Below, piece after piece: positions 50,139 through 58,210 of a stretch of DNA of 64,000 nucleotides. The DNA is taken from assembly GCA_031547885.1 (NCBI GenBank), contig JAVBRO010000024.1:3996-67995 (forward strand), given 5' to 3'. This DNA comes from UBA940 sp031547885 (lineage in GTDB: Bacteria > Bacteroidota > Bacteroidia > Bacteroidales > Rikenellaceae). The notes under the pieces are model-generated. The model worked only from the letters and a program-made list of their open reading frames with translations, did not search any database and was not told the DNA's origin. Position 1 is the first letter of the stretch. Each line of letters starts with the position of its first letter. The position numbers and the translations under genes are program-made.

Positions 50139-52334
50139 TTAATTGGTGTTCACCCTGTAAGCCCTCTGCACTCCTTTGACAGCGAGTATCTTGTGTATCA
50201 TCGTATCGACGATCCCCTTGTTCGGCACCTCGACGTTTATGAGCCCCGAAAGCACGCCGTTGCGCGACGAGAAGTTGACCGACCGTATGTTGAGTTTCAG
50301 TTCTGCATTTATTATCTCGGTAATGCGGTTTACGATGCCGGTGCGGTCTTCGGCCGACACTTTTATCGTCGCGCGGAAAGCCCCCTGCCCTACGTTGTCG
50401 CGCCATTTTGCGGGAAGAACGCGGTAGGGGTACATCTCCTTCATACGCACCGCATTCGGACAGTCGCTGCGGTGGATGGTTATTCCCGAAGAGACCGTCA
50501 CGAAGCCGAAAATATTATCGCCGAAGATGGGGTTGCAGCATCTGGCGAATTTATAGTCGATATTGCTCAGCGATTCGTCGATGACTAGAGCATCCTCGTT
50601 CGCGGACGCAGAATGGGATTTCGGCTGGACCGCCGCAGCTGCAGCCGCGGAGCGCCTCTCCTCTTCTATTTCACCGCTGAGGTGGCGCGTCAGAATCTCT
50701 TTAGTATCGGCTATATCGATCTTTTGTCCGGCTATCTGGCCGTAAAGTTCGGTGCCGGTGCGGAGCTTATAGTATTTGCACAGAGCCGTCACGGCGTCGT
50801 CGATGGCGATGGAGAGTTTCCAGTTCTTGATCTTGCGCTCCAGTTCCTCGCGCCCCAGCGCCGCCGCCTTGGCCTCTTCCTCGCGCATGTAGGCCTTTAT
50901 CTTGTTGCGGGCGCGCGTCGTGCGGACGATATTGAGCCAGTCGGCCTTCGGCTTCTGATTCTTCGAGGTGAGTATCTGGACTATGTCGCCATTTTTGAGC
51001 GTGTGCTTTATCGAGACGTTGCGGCCGTTGACCTTGCCGCCGATGCACCCCGCGCCGACGTTTGTATGGACGTGGAAAGCAAAATCTAGCACCGTCGCCC
51101 CCTCGGGCAGTTTGCGCAGGTCGCCGTTGGGCGTGAAGACGAATATCTCGCCCGAACCCAGGCTGGCGTTGAATGCCTTGGTGGAGACGGTGGTTTCGGT
51201 ATTCTCGATCAGTTCGCGCAGGCGTGCCAGCCACTCGTCGCTGCTGAGGCCACCCTGCCTGACACCTTTGTAGCGCCAGTGGGCGGCGATACCGCGTTCG
51301 GCCACCAGATCCATCCTCTCGGTGCGTATCTGTATCTCGACCCATTTGCCCTCGGGCGTCACGACGGTCGTGTGGAGCGACTCGTAGCCGTTGGATTTGG
51401 GGATGGATATCCAGTCGCGCAGGCGATCTGGGTTGGGCGTGTAGAAGTCCGTTACGATAGAATAGACGTTCCAACTGGCGGTCTTTTCATCCTCGCGCGG
51501 GCAGTCGATCACTATGCGGATAGCGAAAATGTCGTAGACTTCCTCGAACGGGATACCCTGCTTGCGCATTTTGCTCCAGATCGAATAGATCGACTTGGTG
51601 CGGCTTTTTATATGGTATTTTATACCCGACTTCGAGAGTTTATCCTCGATCGGGACTAGGAAATGCGCAATGAATTTCTTACGTTCTGCCTCTCCTGCCG
51701 ACAGTTTTTCGACTATGTGGTTGTAATCCGCCGGCTGCAGGTATTTCAGCGAAAGGTCTTCCAGTTCACTCTTTATCGCATAGAGGCCCAACTTGTGGGC
51801 TATCTTGGCATAGAGGTTCAGGCTCTCCCAGCTCTTTTTCTCCCACTTATCGTGCGGGAAAATATCGAGCGTGCGCATCACCTCGAGCCTGTCGGCGAGT
51901 TTTATGAGGATGACACGCGGGTCGGTCGAATAGGAGATGATAAGTTCACGGATATTCTCGGCCTGGGAGTCGGATATTTTCGGATTGATGCCCGAAATAT
52001 TGGTCATCCCGTCGATGATCTCGGTGCAGGCCGCGCCGTACAGCTCCCCGACCTCGGCCGAGGTCATGATCCCCATGCGCACGATGTCGTGAAAAAGGGT
52101 CGAGATGGTGGAGTTGCGCCCCAGGCCGATCTCGGATATCACGATGGAAGCCGTGTTCACCGAATGATCGAGCAGCGGAAGGCCGTTGTAGCGCAGCCTG
52201 CCGTCGAGTTTCTCTTCGGCAAGAGCCAGGGCATCGCGTATCATCGACACGCTCCGTTCGCTGTACGCACTGCTGCACCTGGCGAGAAAATCGCCGTACC
52301 GTTCCGCCGTTCTTTCCGATAAAACCCTTTCCAT
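50139..52334 (-). CDS. RelA/SpoT-family (p)ppGpp synthetase with degenerate hydrolase site
   Basis: 731 residues from the ATG at 52334 (MERVLSERT). Order: HD domain (about 20-160), synthetase (about 230-345, KSRTKSIYSIWSKM, GYESLHTTV, WVEIQIRTERMDLVAE), TGS (about 395-455), a Cys-bearing region (FARCCNPIFGD) and C-terminal ACT. The HD pair is kept (LFHD) but the following ED needed for hydrolysis in Rel enzymes is RM (HDIVRM), and the HN of ADRLHNMRTL is EV (ADRLEVMRTL). So I read it as a synthetase without hydrolase activity, RelA-like in function. Cytosolic, ribosome-associated. Confidence 0.9.
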   Translation of the reverse strand: MERVLSERTAERYGDFLARCSSAYSERSVSMIRDALALAEEKLDGRLRYNGLPLLDHSVNTASIVISEIGLGRNSTISTLFHDIVRMGIMTSAEVGELYGAACTEIIDGMTNISGINPKISDSQAENIRELIISYSTDPRVILIKLADRLEVMRTLDIFPHDKWEKKSWESLNLYAKIAHKLGLYAIKSELEDLSLKYLQPADYNHIVEKLSAGEAERKKFIAHFLVPIEDKLSKSGIKYHIKSRTKSIYSIWSKMRKQGIPFEEVYDIFAIRIVIDCPREDEKTASWNVYSIVTDFYTPNPDRLRDWISIPKSNGYESLHTTVVTPEGKWVEIQIRTERMDLVAERGIAAHWRYKGVRQGGLSSDEWLARLRELIENTETTVSTKAFNASLGSGEIFVFTPNGDLRKLPEGATVLDFAFHVHTNVGAGCIGGKVNGRNVSIKHTLKNGDIVQILTSKNQKPKADWLNIVRTTRARNKIKAYMREEEAKAAALGREELERKIKNWKLSIAIDDAVTALCKYYKLRTGTELYGQIAGQKIDIADTKEILTRHLSGEIEEERRSAAAAAAVQPKSHSASANEDALVIDESLSNIDYKFARCCNPIFGDNIFGFVTVSSGITIHRSDCPNAVRMKEMYPYRVLPAKWRDNVGQGAFRATIKVSAEDRTGIVNRITEIINAELKLNIRSVNFSSRNGVLSGLINVEVPNKGIVDTMIHKILAVKGVQRAYRVNTN

Positions 52335-52635
52335 ATCCCGATCGCTCACAAGTGCGCAAGTTACAAAAAATAGAGCACGCAGGAAAATAATATCGTGCTT
52401 ATTTATGCCTGCAAGCCTATATTTCAGCAATTTGCATGAATTCAGTAAAAATAAATTATTAGGCCATTATAATTATAATCAGCTTACTATATTTGCAGTC
52501 TTAAACAACATATTTTTAATAGATTATGTTTGCAGTATCTTTGTTTATAATTATTTTTTCAGGCAAAACTTTGTCAAAATCACACCGGTAAAAGGTATTC
52601 CTTTATACATCTGATTTAAAAACATTTTGACAGAA
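52335..52635. other. AT-rich divergent intergenic region
   Basis: About 300 bases without a gene between the synthetase gene and the BIG2 lipoprotein gene. The only signal I can support is TATCTTTG at 52536-52543 on the plus strand. Confidence 0.5.
52536..52543 (+). promoter_or_regulatory. -7 box (TATCTTTG) of the BIG2 lipoprotein gene
   Basis: Consensus -7 box about 93 bases before the start codon at 52636. Confidence 0.5.
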
Positions 52636-53973
52636 ATGATGAAAAAACCAGTTTTGATTTGCGCCTTTGTGTTGATAGCGGCAGGATGTTCTTCCGGCGG
52701 AGACACACTATCTTCGCTGAAACTCAACAAAAGTTCCATCACACTCTCCGTCGGGGATACATATCAGCTTATCGCTACGACCAACCTCGACGATGCCAGA
52801 GCCGACATAACATGGAAGTCGTCGAACAATGAAGCGGCGACGGTCAGCACCACCGGACTGGTCACGGGCACCGGTTCCGGAACGGCGGTAATTACAGCCT
52901 CGTCGGGGAGCTACAAAGACACCTGTTCCGTGACGATAAAAACGTCCGGACCGGCAGAGCAGACAGGCCCTTACGATGCATCCGCAGCCCTGGCTTCAGG
53001 CGCAAAAGCCGGCATCATCTACAGCAGGGACGTGCTGCAGTATAACACTTCGCGCATTATGCAGGGATTCGATATCGCTCCCAGCGGAAAGATATACTAT
53101 TCGCAGCTTAACAGCGCCACTGCGGTGAATGTCTGCCGGGCGGCGGGACCCAACCAGAACACCACGGAATATATGCGGCTCAATAATTTCGGCCACGGGA
53201 CGCAGATCGTCGCCGAAGAAGCCTCTGACGGTAAAGTCTATATCTGGGTAAACAGCAACGGGACCCTGGATGCGAACGGCGAAAGTGTGAACAACAGGTC
53301 ATTCTCGCGCGTAGAATTCAAGGCGGGAGCCACTTACTCCAATTACGCCGGCGACACGTTTATCCTCAATAAAGGCAGCCAGATGGACCAACAGGTTGCG
53401 ATCGATTTCACTACCCGCCGGCTGCTGGTAGCCGGCCGGGAGTCGGGAATACGGTACCACTGGATATTCGACCTGGACGAGGCCATGGCTCTGCCGCTTA
53501 AAAGTATGAGCGTTTCGCTGAAAGAAAGTGTTACCGGAAGCACCATTAAGCGGACTTTGGATGCCCGCGACCTGAACGACTGCAAGGTTTTGGCCAGTTT
53601 TTCTTTGGCGCCCGGGTCTAACAAGGAGACGGATGTGTGGTCCTACTCCCATCAGGGACATGAATTGCATGGCGATTACGTCTATTTTTATGAAGGAGCG
53701 GTCGAGACGAAGGCCACCGATTCGTTCCAGTCGAAAGGTTTTGTGACGGTATTCGATCTCAAAGGTAAGATCGTGGTGCCCCGTACCGAAGTCGCCGCTA
53801 TTTCAGACCTCGCGGGGCTGAGCGCGACAGGACTGACGACGACCGGATATGCCGAGCCCGAAGGTATCAAAGTAAAAAACGGAAAACTTTACGTTGGAGC
53901 CGCATGCCGCAACAACTCGTCGAGCAACCGCAGGGCGATAATTTTCGTTTACGATTGTGTGAGAAATTACTGA
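52636..53973 (+). CDS. BIG2-domain lipoprotein with helveticin-like propeller region
   Basis: About 445 residues from ATG 52636 (a TTG at 52627 is rejected). Lipobox Cys (AAGC) then SSGGDT. A bacterial Ig-like group 2 domain covers about 28-105 (LNKSSITLSVGDTYQL, ITWKSSN, ATVSTTGLVTG, GTAVITA). The rest looks like a beta-propeller: QGFDIAPSGKIYYSQ, YMRLNNFGHGTQI, KVYIWVNSNG, and repeated short hydrophobic strands. This resembles helveticin J / teichoic-acid-protein-C-like proteins, a weak match made by eye. Function unknown; likely surface exposed. Monocistronic. Confidence 0.65.
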   Translation: MMKKPVLICAFVLIAAGCSSGGDTLSSLKLNKSSITLSVGDTYQLIATTNLDDARADITWKSSNNEAATVSTTGLVTGTGSGTAVITASSGSYKDTCSVTIKTSGPAEQTGPYDASAALASGAKAGIIYSRDVLQYNTSRIMQGFDIAPSGKIYYSQLNSATAVNVCRAAGPNQNTTEYMRLNNFGHGTQIVAEEASDGKVYIWVNSNGTLDANGESVNNRSFSRVEFKAGATYSNYAGDTFILNKGSQMDQQVAIDFTTRRLLVAGRESGIRYHWIFDLDEAMALPLKSMSVSLKESVTGSTIKRTLDARDLNDCKVLASFSLAPGSNKETDVWSYSHQGHELHGDYVYFYEGAVETKATDSFQSKGFVTVFDLKGKIVVPRTEVAAISDLAGLSATGLTTTGYAEPEGIKVKNGKLYVGAACRNNSSSNRRAIIFVYDCVRNY

Positions 53974-53992
53974 TCGGACCATGCAAAGATGC

Positions 53993-54028
53993 AAAGAGTT
54001 GCCCGGGATTTCCGGAGCAGCTCTTTTT
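53993..54028 (+). terminator. intrinsic terminator of the BIG2 lipoprotein gene
   Basis: 10-bp outer stem with one G-T pair (53993-54002 with 54017-54026) and an inner CCGG/CCGG pairing; T-rich tail. It ends 3 bases before the next -7 box. Confidence 0.8.
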
Positions 54029-54031
54029 AAT

Positions 54032-54039
54032 TAACTTTG
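54032..54039 (+). promoter_or_regulatory. -7 box (TAACTTTG) of the phosphoglycolate-phosphatase-like gene
   Basis: Consensus -7 box only 8 bases before the ATG at 54048, predicting a nearly leaderless mRNA. Confidence 0.5.
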
Positions 54040-54047
54040 TACCCCGT

Positions 54048-54695
54048 ATGAAAGAACTAGTAATATTCGACCTCGACGGCACGCTCCTCGACACTGTGGG
54101 AGACCTGGCGGCCGCATGCAACCACGTCCTGTCGGAAGCGGGCTACCCGCAACACCCGGAAGATGCTTACCGCCGCTTTGTGGGCAACGGGATATCGAAA
54201 CTGATAGAGAGGGCCGTCCCCGAAGATGCCCGTACCCAACAGCATCTGGATGAACTGCGGGGCCGTTTCGTTGAGTTTTACACAGAGAATATCGACCGCC
54301 GCACCCGCCCCTACGACGGTATTCCCGAACTGCTTGCCGAACTGCGCCTGATGGGGATTAAGATTGCAGTCGCATCGAATAAATTCCAGGACGGAACCGC
54401 CGCCCTCGTCGAACGGTTCTTTCCCGGGATACCGTTCACCGCCGTTCTGGGTCAGCGTAAAGGCGTTCCGGCAAAGCCCGATCCGGCAGTCGTGGAAGAG
54501 ATTATCCGGACAGCCGGAGTGCCGCACGCGCAGGTATTATATATAGGTGATTCCGACGTCGATATGATAACCGCCCGCAATGCCGGGGTCGAGTCGGTGG
54601 GCGTGGTGTGGGGATTCCGCGGCGAAAAGGAACTGACGGCCAGCGGCGCCGATCATATAGCATTCACACCGGGCGAGATAATCACGTTTATCTGA
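54048..54695 (+). CDS. HAD hydrolase, phosphoglycolate phosphatase-like
   Basis: 215 residues from ATG 54048 (MKELVIFDLDGTLLDT). Motif I FDLDGTLLD, motif II VASNK, motif III Lys in KPDPAVV, motif IV YIGDSDVDMITARNAG. Closest to Gph by motif IV and cap size, but substrate is not proven. The second HAD protein in the window, after that at 33051. Confidence 0.85.
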   Translation: MKELVIFDLDGTLLDTVGDLAAACNHVLSEAGYPQHPEDAYRRFVGNGISKLIERAVPEDARTQQHLDELRGRFVEFYTENIDRRTRPYDGIPELLAELRLMGIKIAVASNKFQDGTAALVERFFPGIPFTAVLGQRKGVPAKPDPAVVEEIIRTAGVPHAQVLYIGDSDVDMITARNAGVESVGVVWGFRGEKELTASGADHIAFTPGEIITFI

Positions 54696-54740
54696 GACAC
54701 TCCGCCCCTCTGCAGAAAGGGTAGTTGTATCCGACCTCGA

Positions 54741-54782
54741 TTTTCAAATTTTCAAATTTTCAAATTTCCAAATCTTCAAATT
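54741..54782. repeat. 8-bp-period AT repeat (TTTTCAAA)
   Basis: About five TTTTCAAA-like units. The same family (reverse orientation) occurs at 63823-63859. Confidence 0.6.
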
Positions 54783-54783
54783 G

Positions 54784-55743
54784 TCAGAGAGCCTTCACCA
54801 GCTCCCTCTGCTCTTTCAAGAAAGCGGCGCGTTCTATCTCGCCGCACTGCGTTATCAGTGTCGAGTGGCGCAGTATGGTATGCAGCCATGTTTTCTGGAG
54901 CGTACATATCTCGGGTGCGGAAGAATCGATCTGGTGGACGGAATATACGTGGAAGATGCTCGTCTGGAATCCCTTCGCTTCCATATAGGAATAGGTGGAG
55001 TCGAAATTGACGTTTGAAAGATAGAAATATATCTTTCCGTTGCTCCTAGTATGCCCCTTTATCATCAGTTCCTCGAGTTGGTCCAATATATCGAGAAGTT
55101 CCGTGCGCATGCAGCCGATCTCCTCATCGGTTATCATAGCGAGCTTCCTGAAATATTTTATCTCCTTGACCAGCGAACTGAATACGTTCTCGTCCCAGAT
55201 CATGTATATTCCCCTTATCCTGCGGAAAGCATCCATCAGGTCGGCCTGTGCTTTGACGTAGTCGTAAGGCATCGCTGCAAGGTCTTCGGTGCGGAAAGAG
55301 CATATCTCCCCCCGTTCGTAGAGCCACCGCTTGTATCGGAATGTGGCCAGGGCTCTGTAATCCAGGTAACACGGCCACGGCAGCTTGTTTGCCGCCGTAA
55401 TGTATATGCCGCCTGGATCATTTGCGACCCGTCTGAGGACATTCAGCGTTCCCAATGCGAACTGGGCGTAGTTCTCATCGAAATTGCAGCTGTAATTTAT
55501 ATTGAATTCATAAGCCGGGTTTTCCGGCCGGTTCAGGCCTGCCAACCGGTCGAGCGAAATACCGAGTTCGCGGGCGACCTCGGCCGCTTCGTCCAGAGAG
55601 AAAGGCACCGTCCCACGGAGCCGCCTGTAAACCGTCTCTTTACCGAGCCTTAACTCTCCGGTCAGATATATGGCCGCATTCATATCGTCTGGAAGCGCCT
55701 TGCGAATTTCCTCGACAAATTCCTTTCTGATATTTTTTCTCAT
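54784..55743 (-). CDS. HTH protein of unknown family, paralogue A
   Basis: 319 residues from ATG 55743 (MRKNIRKEF); the ATG at 55773 lies in the promoter box. An N-terminal XRE-like HTH (ETVYRRLRGTVPFSLDEAA then a LGISLDRLAG helix) is followed by a large C-terminal part with conserved blocks shared with the next gene: AANKLPWPCYL, YLSNVNFDSTYSYM, and STLITQCGE(I)ER near the end. I do not recognise the C-terminal family. A DNA-binding regulator with a ligand-sensing domain is the simplest guess. Confidence 0.65.
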   Translation of the reverse strand: MRKNIRKEFVEEIRKALPDDMNAAIYLTGELRLGKETVYRRLRGTVPFSLDEAAEVARELGISLDRLAGLNRPENPAYEFNINYSCNFDENYAQFALGTLNVLRRVANDPGGIYITAANKLPWPCYLDYRALATFRYKRWLYERGEICSFRTEDLAAMPYDYVKAQADLMDAFRRIRGIYMIWDENVFSSLVKEIKYFRKLAMITDEEIGCMRTELLDILDQLEELMIKGHTRSNGKIYFYLSNVNFDSTYSYMEAKGFQTSIFHVYSVHQIDSSAPEICTLQKTWLHTILRHSTLITQCGEIERAAFLKEQRELVKAL

Positions 55744-55770
55744 AAATACCCCTGTTATCTCTTTCCACAT

Positions 55771-55778
55771 CAAAAATA
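55771..55778 (-). promoter_or_regulatory. -7 box (TATTTTTG) of HTH paralogue A
   Basis: 28 bases before the ATG at 55743; supports that start. Confidence 0.5.
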
Positions 55779-55950
55779 TAGCAAAGATGCCTGTTTTTTG
55801 AGATGATAAAGGAAGAAATACATTTCGATTCTTCCTAAAATCACAGGGAAAACCAAACCCGGCCTGATATTCCGGAAATCAGGGGTGTGTAAATTATTTT
55901 TTTAATAAAAAAACGAAATGGAACGGCATTTTTTGACAAAAAATGTAAAA

Positions 55951-56913
55951 TCAAAGATTGGCTATTGCCGTGCGCTGCCGGTTGAAAAACATGATGCGCT
56001 GCATCTCACCGCTCTGCGATATGAGAGTCGAAAACTTGCGGAGCGATTCGATCCACACCCTCAGCTGTTCATACAGCTTCATCTCCGTCGACGACACCAT
56101 ATTGACTCCGCATATCTTCAGAAAAGCCAGGCGGGCATTCTCGCCCGAGACAATGCCGTAGGTAGCATCGAAATTCACGCTCGAGATATAGAGCTGGAAC
56201 TCTTTGCCGCTCTGGAAGCAGCCTTTTACCGCAATGCTTTCCAACTCGTCTATCATAACGGATATGTCTTCCTTTATGACATCCATATTCTCCCTGCGGA
56301 GCAATCCTATATTCGAAAAATACCGAAGGTCGCCTATCAGATAATCGAACAGCTGATAGTCGAAAAGGCAGCTCCCGTGATTGATGTTCCTGACAGCCTC
56401 TATATATTGCCGGTGGAGTTTCAGTATGTCTGTAGGAACTTCGAAATCACAGAAACCGAGACCCGGCGCAAGTGCGCCGCGCTGGTAAAGCCATTTGAAC
56501 AGCATGAATTTCGACAGGTTGTCATAACCCAGGTAGAGCATGAACGGCAGGCTGTTGGCAGCCGCATGAATCTGGGCCGAGCCGTCGCCACCCAACTGCA
56601 TGTAGGAACGCAGGAAATAGTTGAGCGTATCCTTGTATGCGCTGATGCTCTCCTGGTTCTTGCCGAAATGGACATCCACCACGGCAAAGCCCTTGTCCCC
56701 GCCCCCTGCGACCGAATCGAGCGAGATACTCATTTTACGGCATATCACAGCCGCCTCGGAGAGCGTGAAAGGCACCTCTCCGCGAAGCCTGCGGTAAACA
56801 GCCTCACGACCTATGAAAAGCATATCCATCAGTCTGTTGGCGATATTCGCTCCGGGGGGAAGTTTGTCTCTGATCGCTTCGATCAGGTTATTGTTCAGTT
56901 CCTGTGTTAGCAT
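55951..56913 (-). CDS. HTH protein of unknown family, paralogue B
   Basis: 320 residues from ATG 56913 (MLTQELNNN). Same architecture as the neighbour: HTH with EAVYRRLRGEVPFTLSEAA and MSISLDSVAG, then AANSLPFMLYL, LYISSVNFDATYGIV, and STLISQSGEMQR near the end. The two genes are tandem, each with its own -7 box, so they look like an old duplication kept under separate control. Target genes and signal unknown. Confidence 0.65.
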   Translation of the reverse strand: MLTQELNNNLIEAIRDKLPPGANIANRLMDMLFIGREAVYRRLRGEVPFTLSEAAVICRKMSISLDSVAGGGDKGFAVVDVHFGKNQESISAYKDTLNYFLRSYMQLGGDGSAQIHAAANSLPFMLYLGYDNLSKFMLFKWLYQRGALAPGLGFCDFEVPTDILKLHRQYIEAVRNINHGSCLFDYQLFDYLIGDLRYFSNIGLLRRENMDVIKEDISVMIDELESIAVKGCFQSGKEFQLYISSVNFDATYGIVSGENARLAFLKICGVNMVSSTEMKLYEQLRVWIESLRKFSTLISQSGEMQRIMFFNRQRTAIANL

Positions 56914-56943
56914 AATTTCAGGGATAGGGGTCCTAATATGATA

Positions 56944-56951
56944 CAAATATA
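56944..56951 (-). promoter_or_regulatory. -7 box (TATATTTG) of HTH paralogue B
   Basis: 31 bases before the ATG at 56913. Confidence 0.5.
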
Positions 56952-57080
56952 AATAAAGTTTCAATAAACGAAACCGTTCAAAAATTATTCCAGAAATATT
57001 TTCAATTAACGTGCCGTGCCTTATCCGTTTATGGCGTTTCGGGCCACATCGTGCAAACCCTTAAACTGAAGTAAATTTCA

Positions 57081-57088
57081 TATCTTTG
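57081..57088 (+). promoter_or_regulatory. -7 box (TATCTTTG) of cysK
   Basis: Consensus -7 box 163 bases before the cysK ATG, implying a long leader. Confidence 0.55.
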
Positions 57089-57094
57089 CAGCAT

Positions 57095-57250
57095 CCCGGA
57101 CACGGCGGCGCAACTCAGGCGGACCCGGTGGTATCAGGTCCGGCGTCGATCAGCTTGCATTTGCTGCTCATTTATTATAAAATGCAGGGCACCGCAAAAC
57201 ACGGCATCAGAGTTGCATGTTTTTTTTCTAACCAACAAAAATCTCACATA
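57095..57250 (+). promoter_or_regulatory. Structured-looking leader of cysK, possible attenuator
   Basis: About 155 nt. Competing pairings are visible: CGGACC (57120-57125) and CCGGAC (57096-57101) both complement the same segment at 57137-57143. Likewise 57156-57162 pairs with 57180-57186 (7 bp), while 57182-57186 can instead pair with 57214-57218 just before a run of eight T (57220-57227). It matches no riboswitch class I know. The stems are short, so this is a hypothesis. Confidence 0.35.
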
Positions 57251-58198
57251 ATGGCTGACATATCAAAAAAACTCACCGACCTCATAGGTAACACTCCCCT
57301 TGTCGAACTGGCCCGTTTCGGGAAAAAACACGAGGCGGGCGGACGAATCCTGGCTAAACTCGAATATTTCAATCCCGGCGGCAGCATCAAGGACCGCATC
57401 GCGCTCGCCATGATCGAAGATGCCGAAAAGCGGGGAGTATTGTCCCCGGGCGGGAGTATCGTAGAGCCTACCAGCGGAAATACCGGCATCGGGCTTGCGA
57501 TGGTCGCCGCGGCGCGCGGATACCGGCTGATACTCACCATGCCCGAAACGATGAGCCTCGAAAGGCGCAACCTGGTCAAAGCCCTTGGCGCCGAAGTCGT
57601 CCTGACACCAGGCTCGGAAGGAATGAAAGGTGCGATAGCGCGGGCCGAAGAGCTGCGCGCGTCGATCTCCGGAGCCGTAACCCTCGGGCAGTTCGACAAC
57701 CCGGCAAATCCCGCCGTTCATTATGCAACTACGGGCGAGGAGATCTGGCGCGATACCGGCGGGAAGGTCGATTTCTTTGTCGCCGGGGTCGGTACGGGCG
57801 GAACCGTAAGCGGAGCAGGAAAGAAACTTAAAGAGCATAATCCGGCTGTCAAGGTGATCGCGGTCGAGCCTTCGGCGTCGCCCGTGCTTTCGGGCGGGAA
57901 ACCCGGTCCGCACAAGATACAGGGCATCGGCGCGGGATTCGTTCCGAAGAACTATGACGCATCCGTAGTGGACGAAGTCGCCGAAGTCACGTACGAAGAT
58001 TCCGTGCGCACGAGCCGCGAACTTGCGCAGACGGAAGGACTCCTTGTCGGCATTTCGTCGGGAGCCGCCGCATACGCCGCATTGTCGGCCGCGTTGAAAC
58101 CGGAGAATAAAGGTAAAAACATCGTGGTGCTGCTTCCCGACACGGGCGAAAGATATCTCTCGACACCGCTTTATGATTCCGAAAATCTCCCACTGTAA
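57251..58198 (+). CDS. cysK: Cysteine synthase (O-acetylserine sulfhydrylase)
   Basis: 315 residues from ATG 57251 (MADISKKLTDLIGNTPLVEL). PLP Lys in NPGGSIKDRIA, substrate loop EPTSGNTGIGL, phosphate loop GVGTGGTVSGAG, and QGIGAGFVPKN. Makes cysteine from O-acetylserine and sulfide. Followed after 12 bases by an AI-2E family permease gene. Confidence 0.95.
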   Translation: MADISKKLTDLIGNTPLVELARFGKKHEAGGRILAKLEYFNPGGSIKDRIALAMIEDAEKRGVLSPGGSIVEPTSGNTGIGLAMVAAARGYRLILTMPETMSLERRNLVKALGAEVVLTPGSEGMKGAIARAEELRASISGAVTLGQFDNPANPAVHYATTGEEIWRDTGGKVDFFVAGVGTGGTVSGAGKKLKEHNPAVKVIAVEPSASPVLSGGKPGPHKIQGIGAGFVPKNYDASVVDEVAEVTYEDSVRTSRELAQTEGLLVGISSGAAAYAALSAALKPENKGKNIVVLLPDTGERYLSTPLYDSENLPL

Positions 58199-58210
58199 AA
58201 CCTCTGCGTT

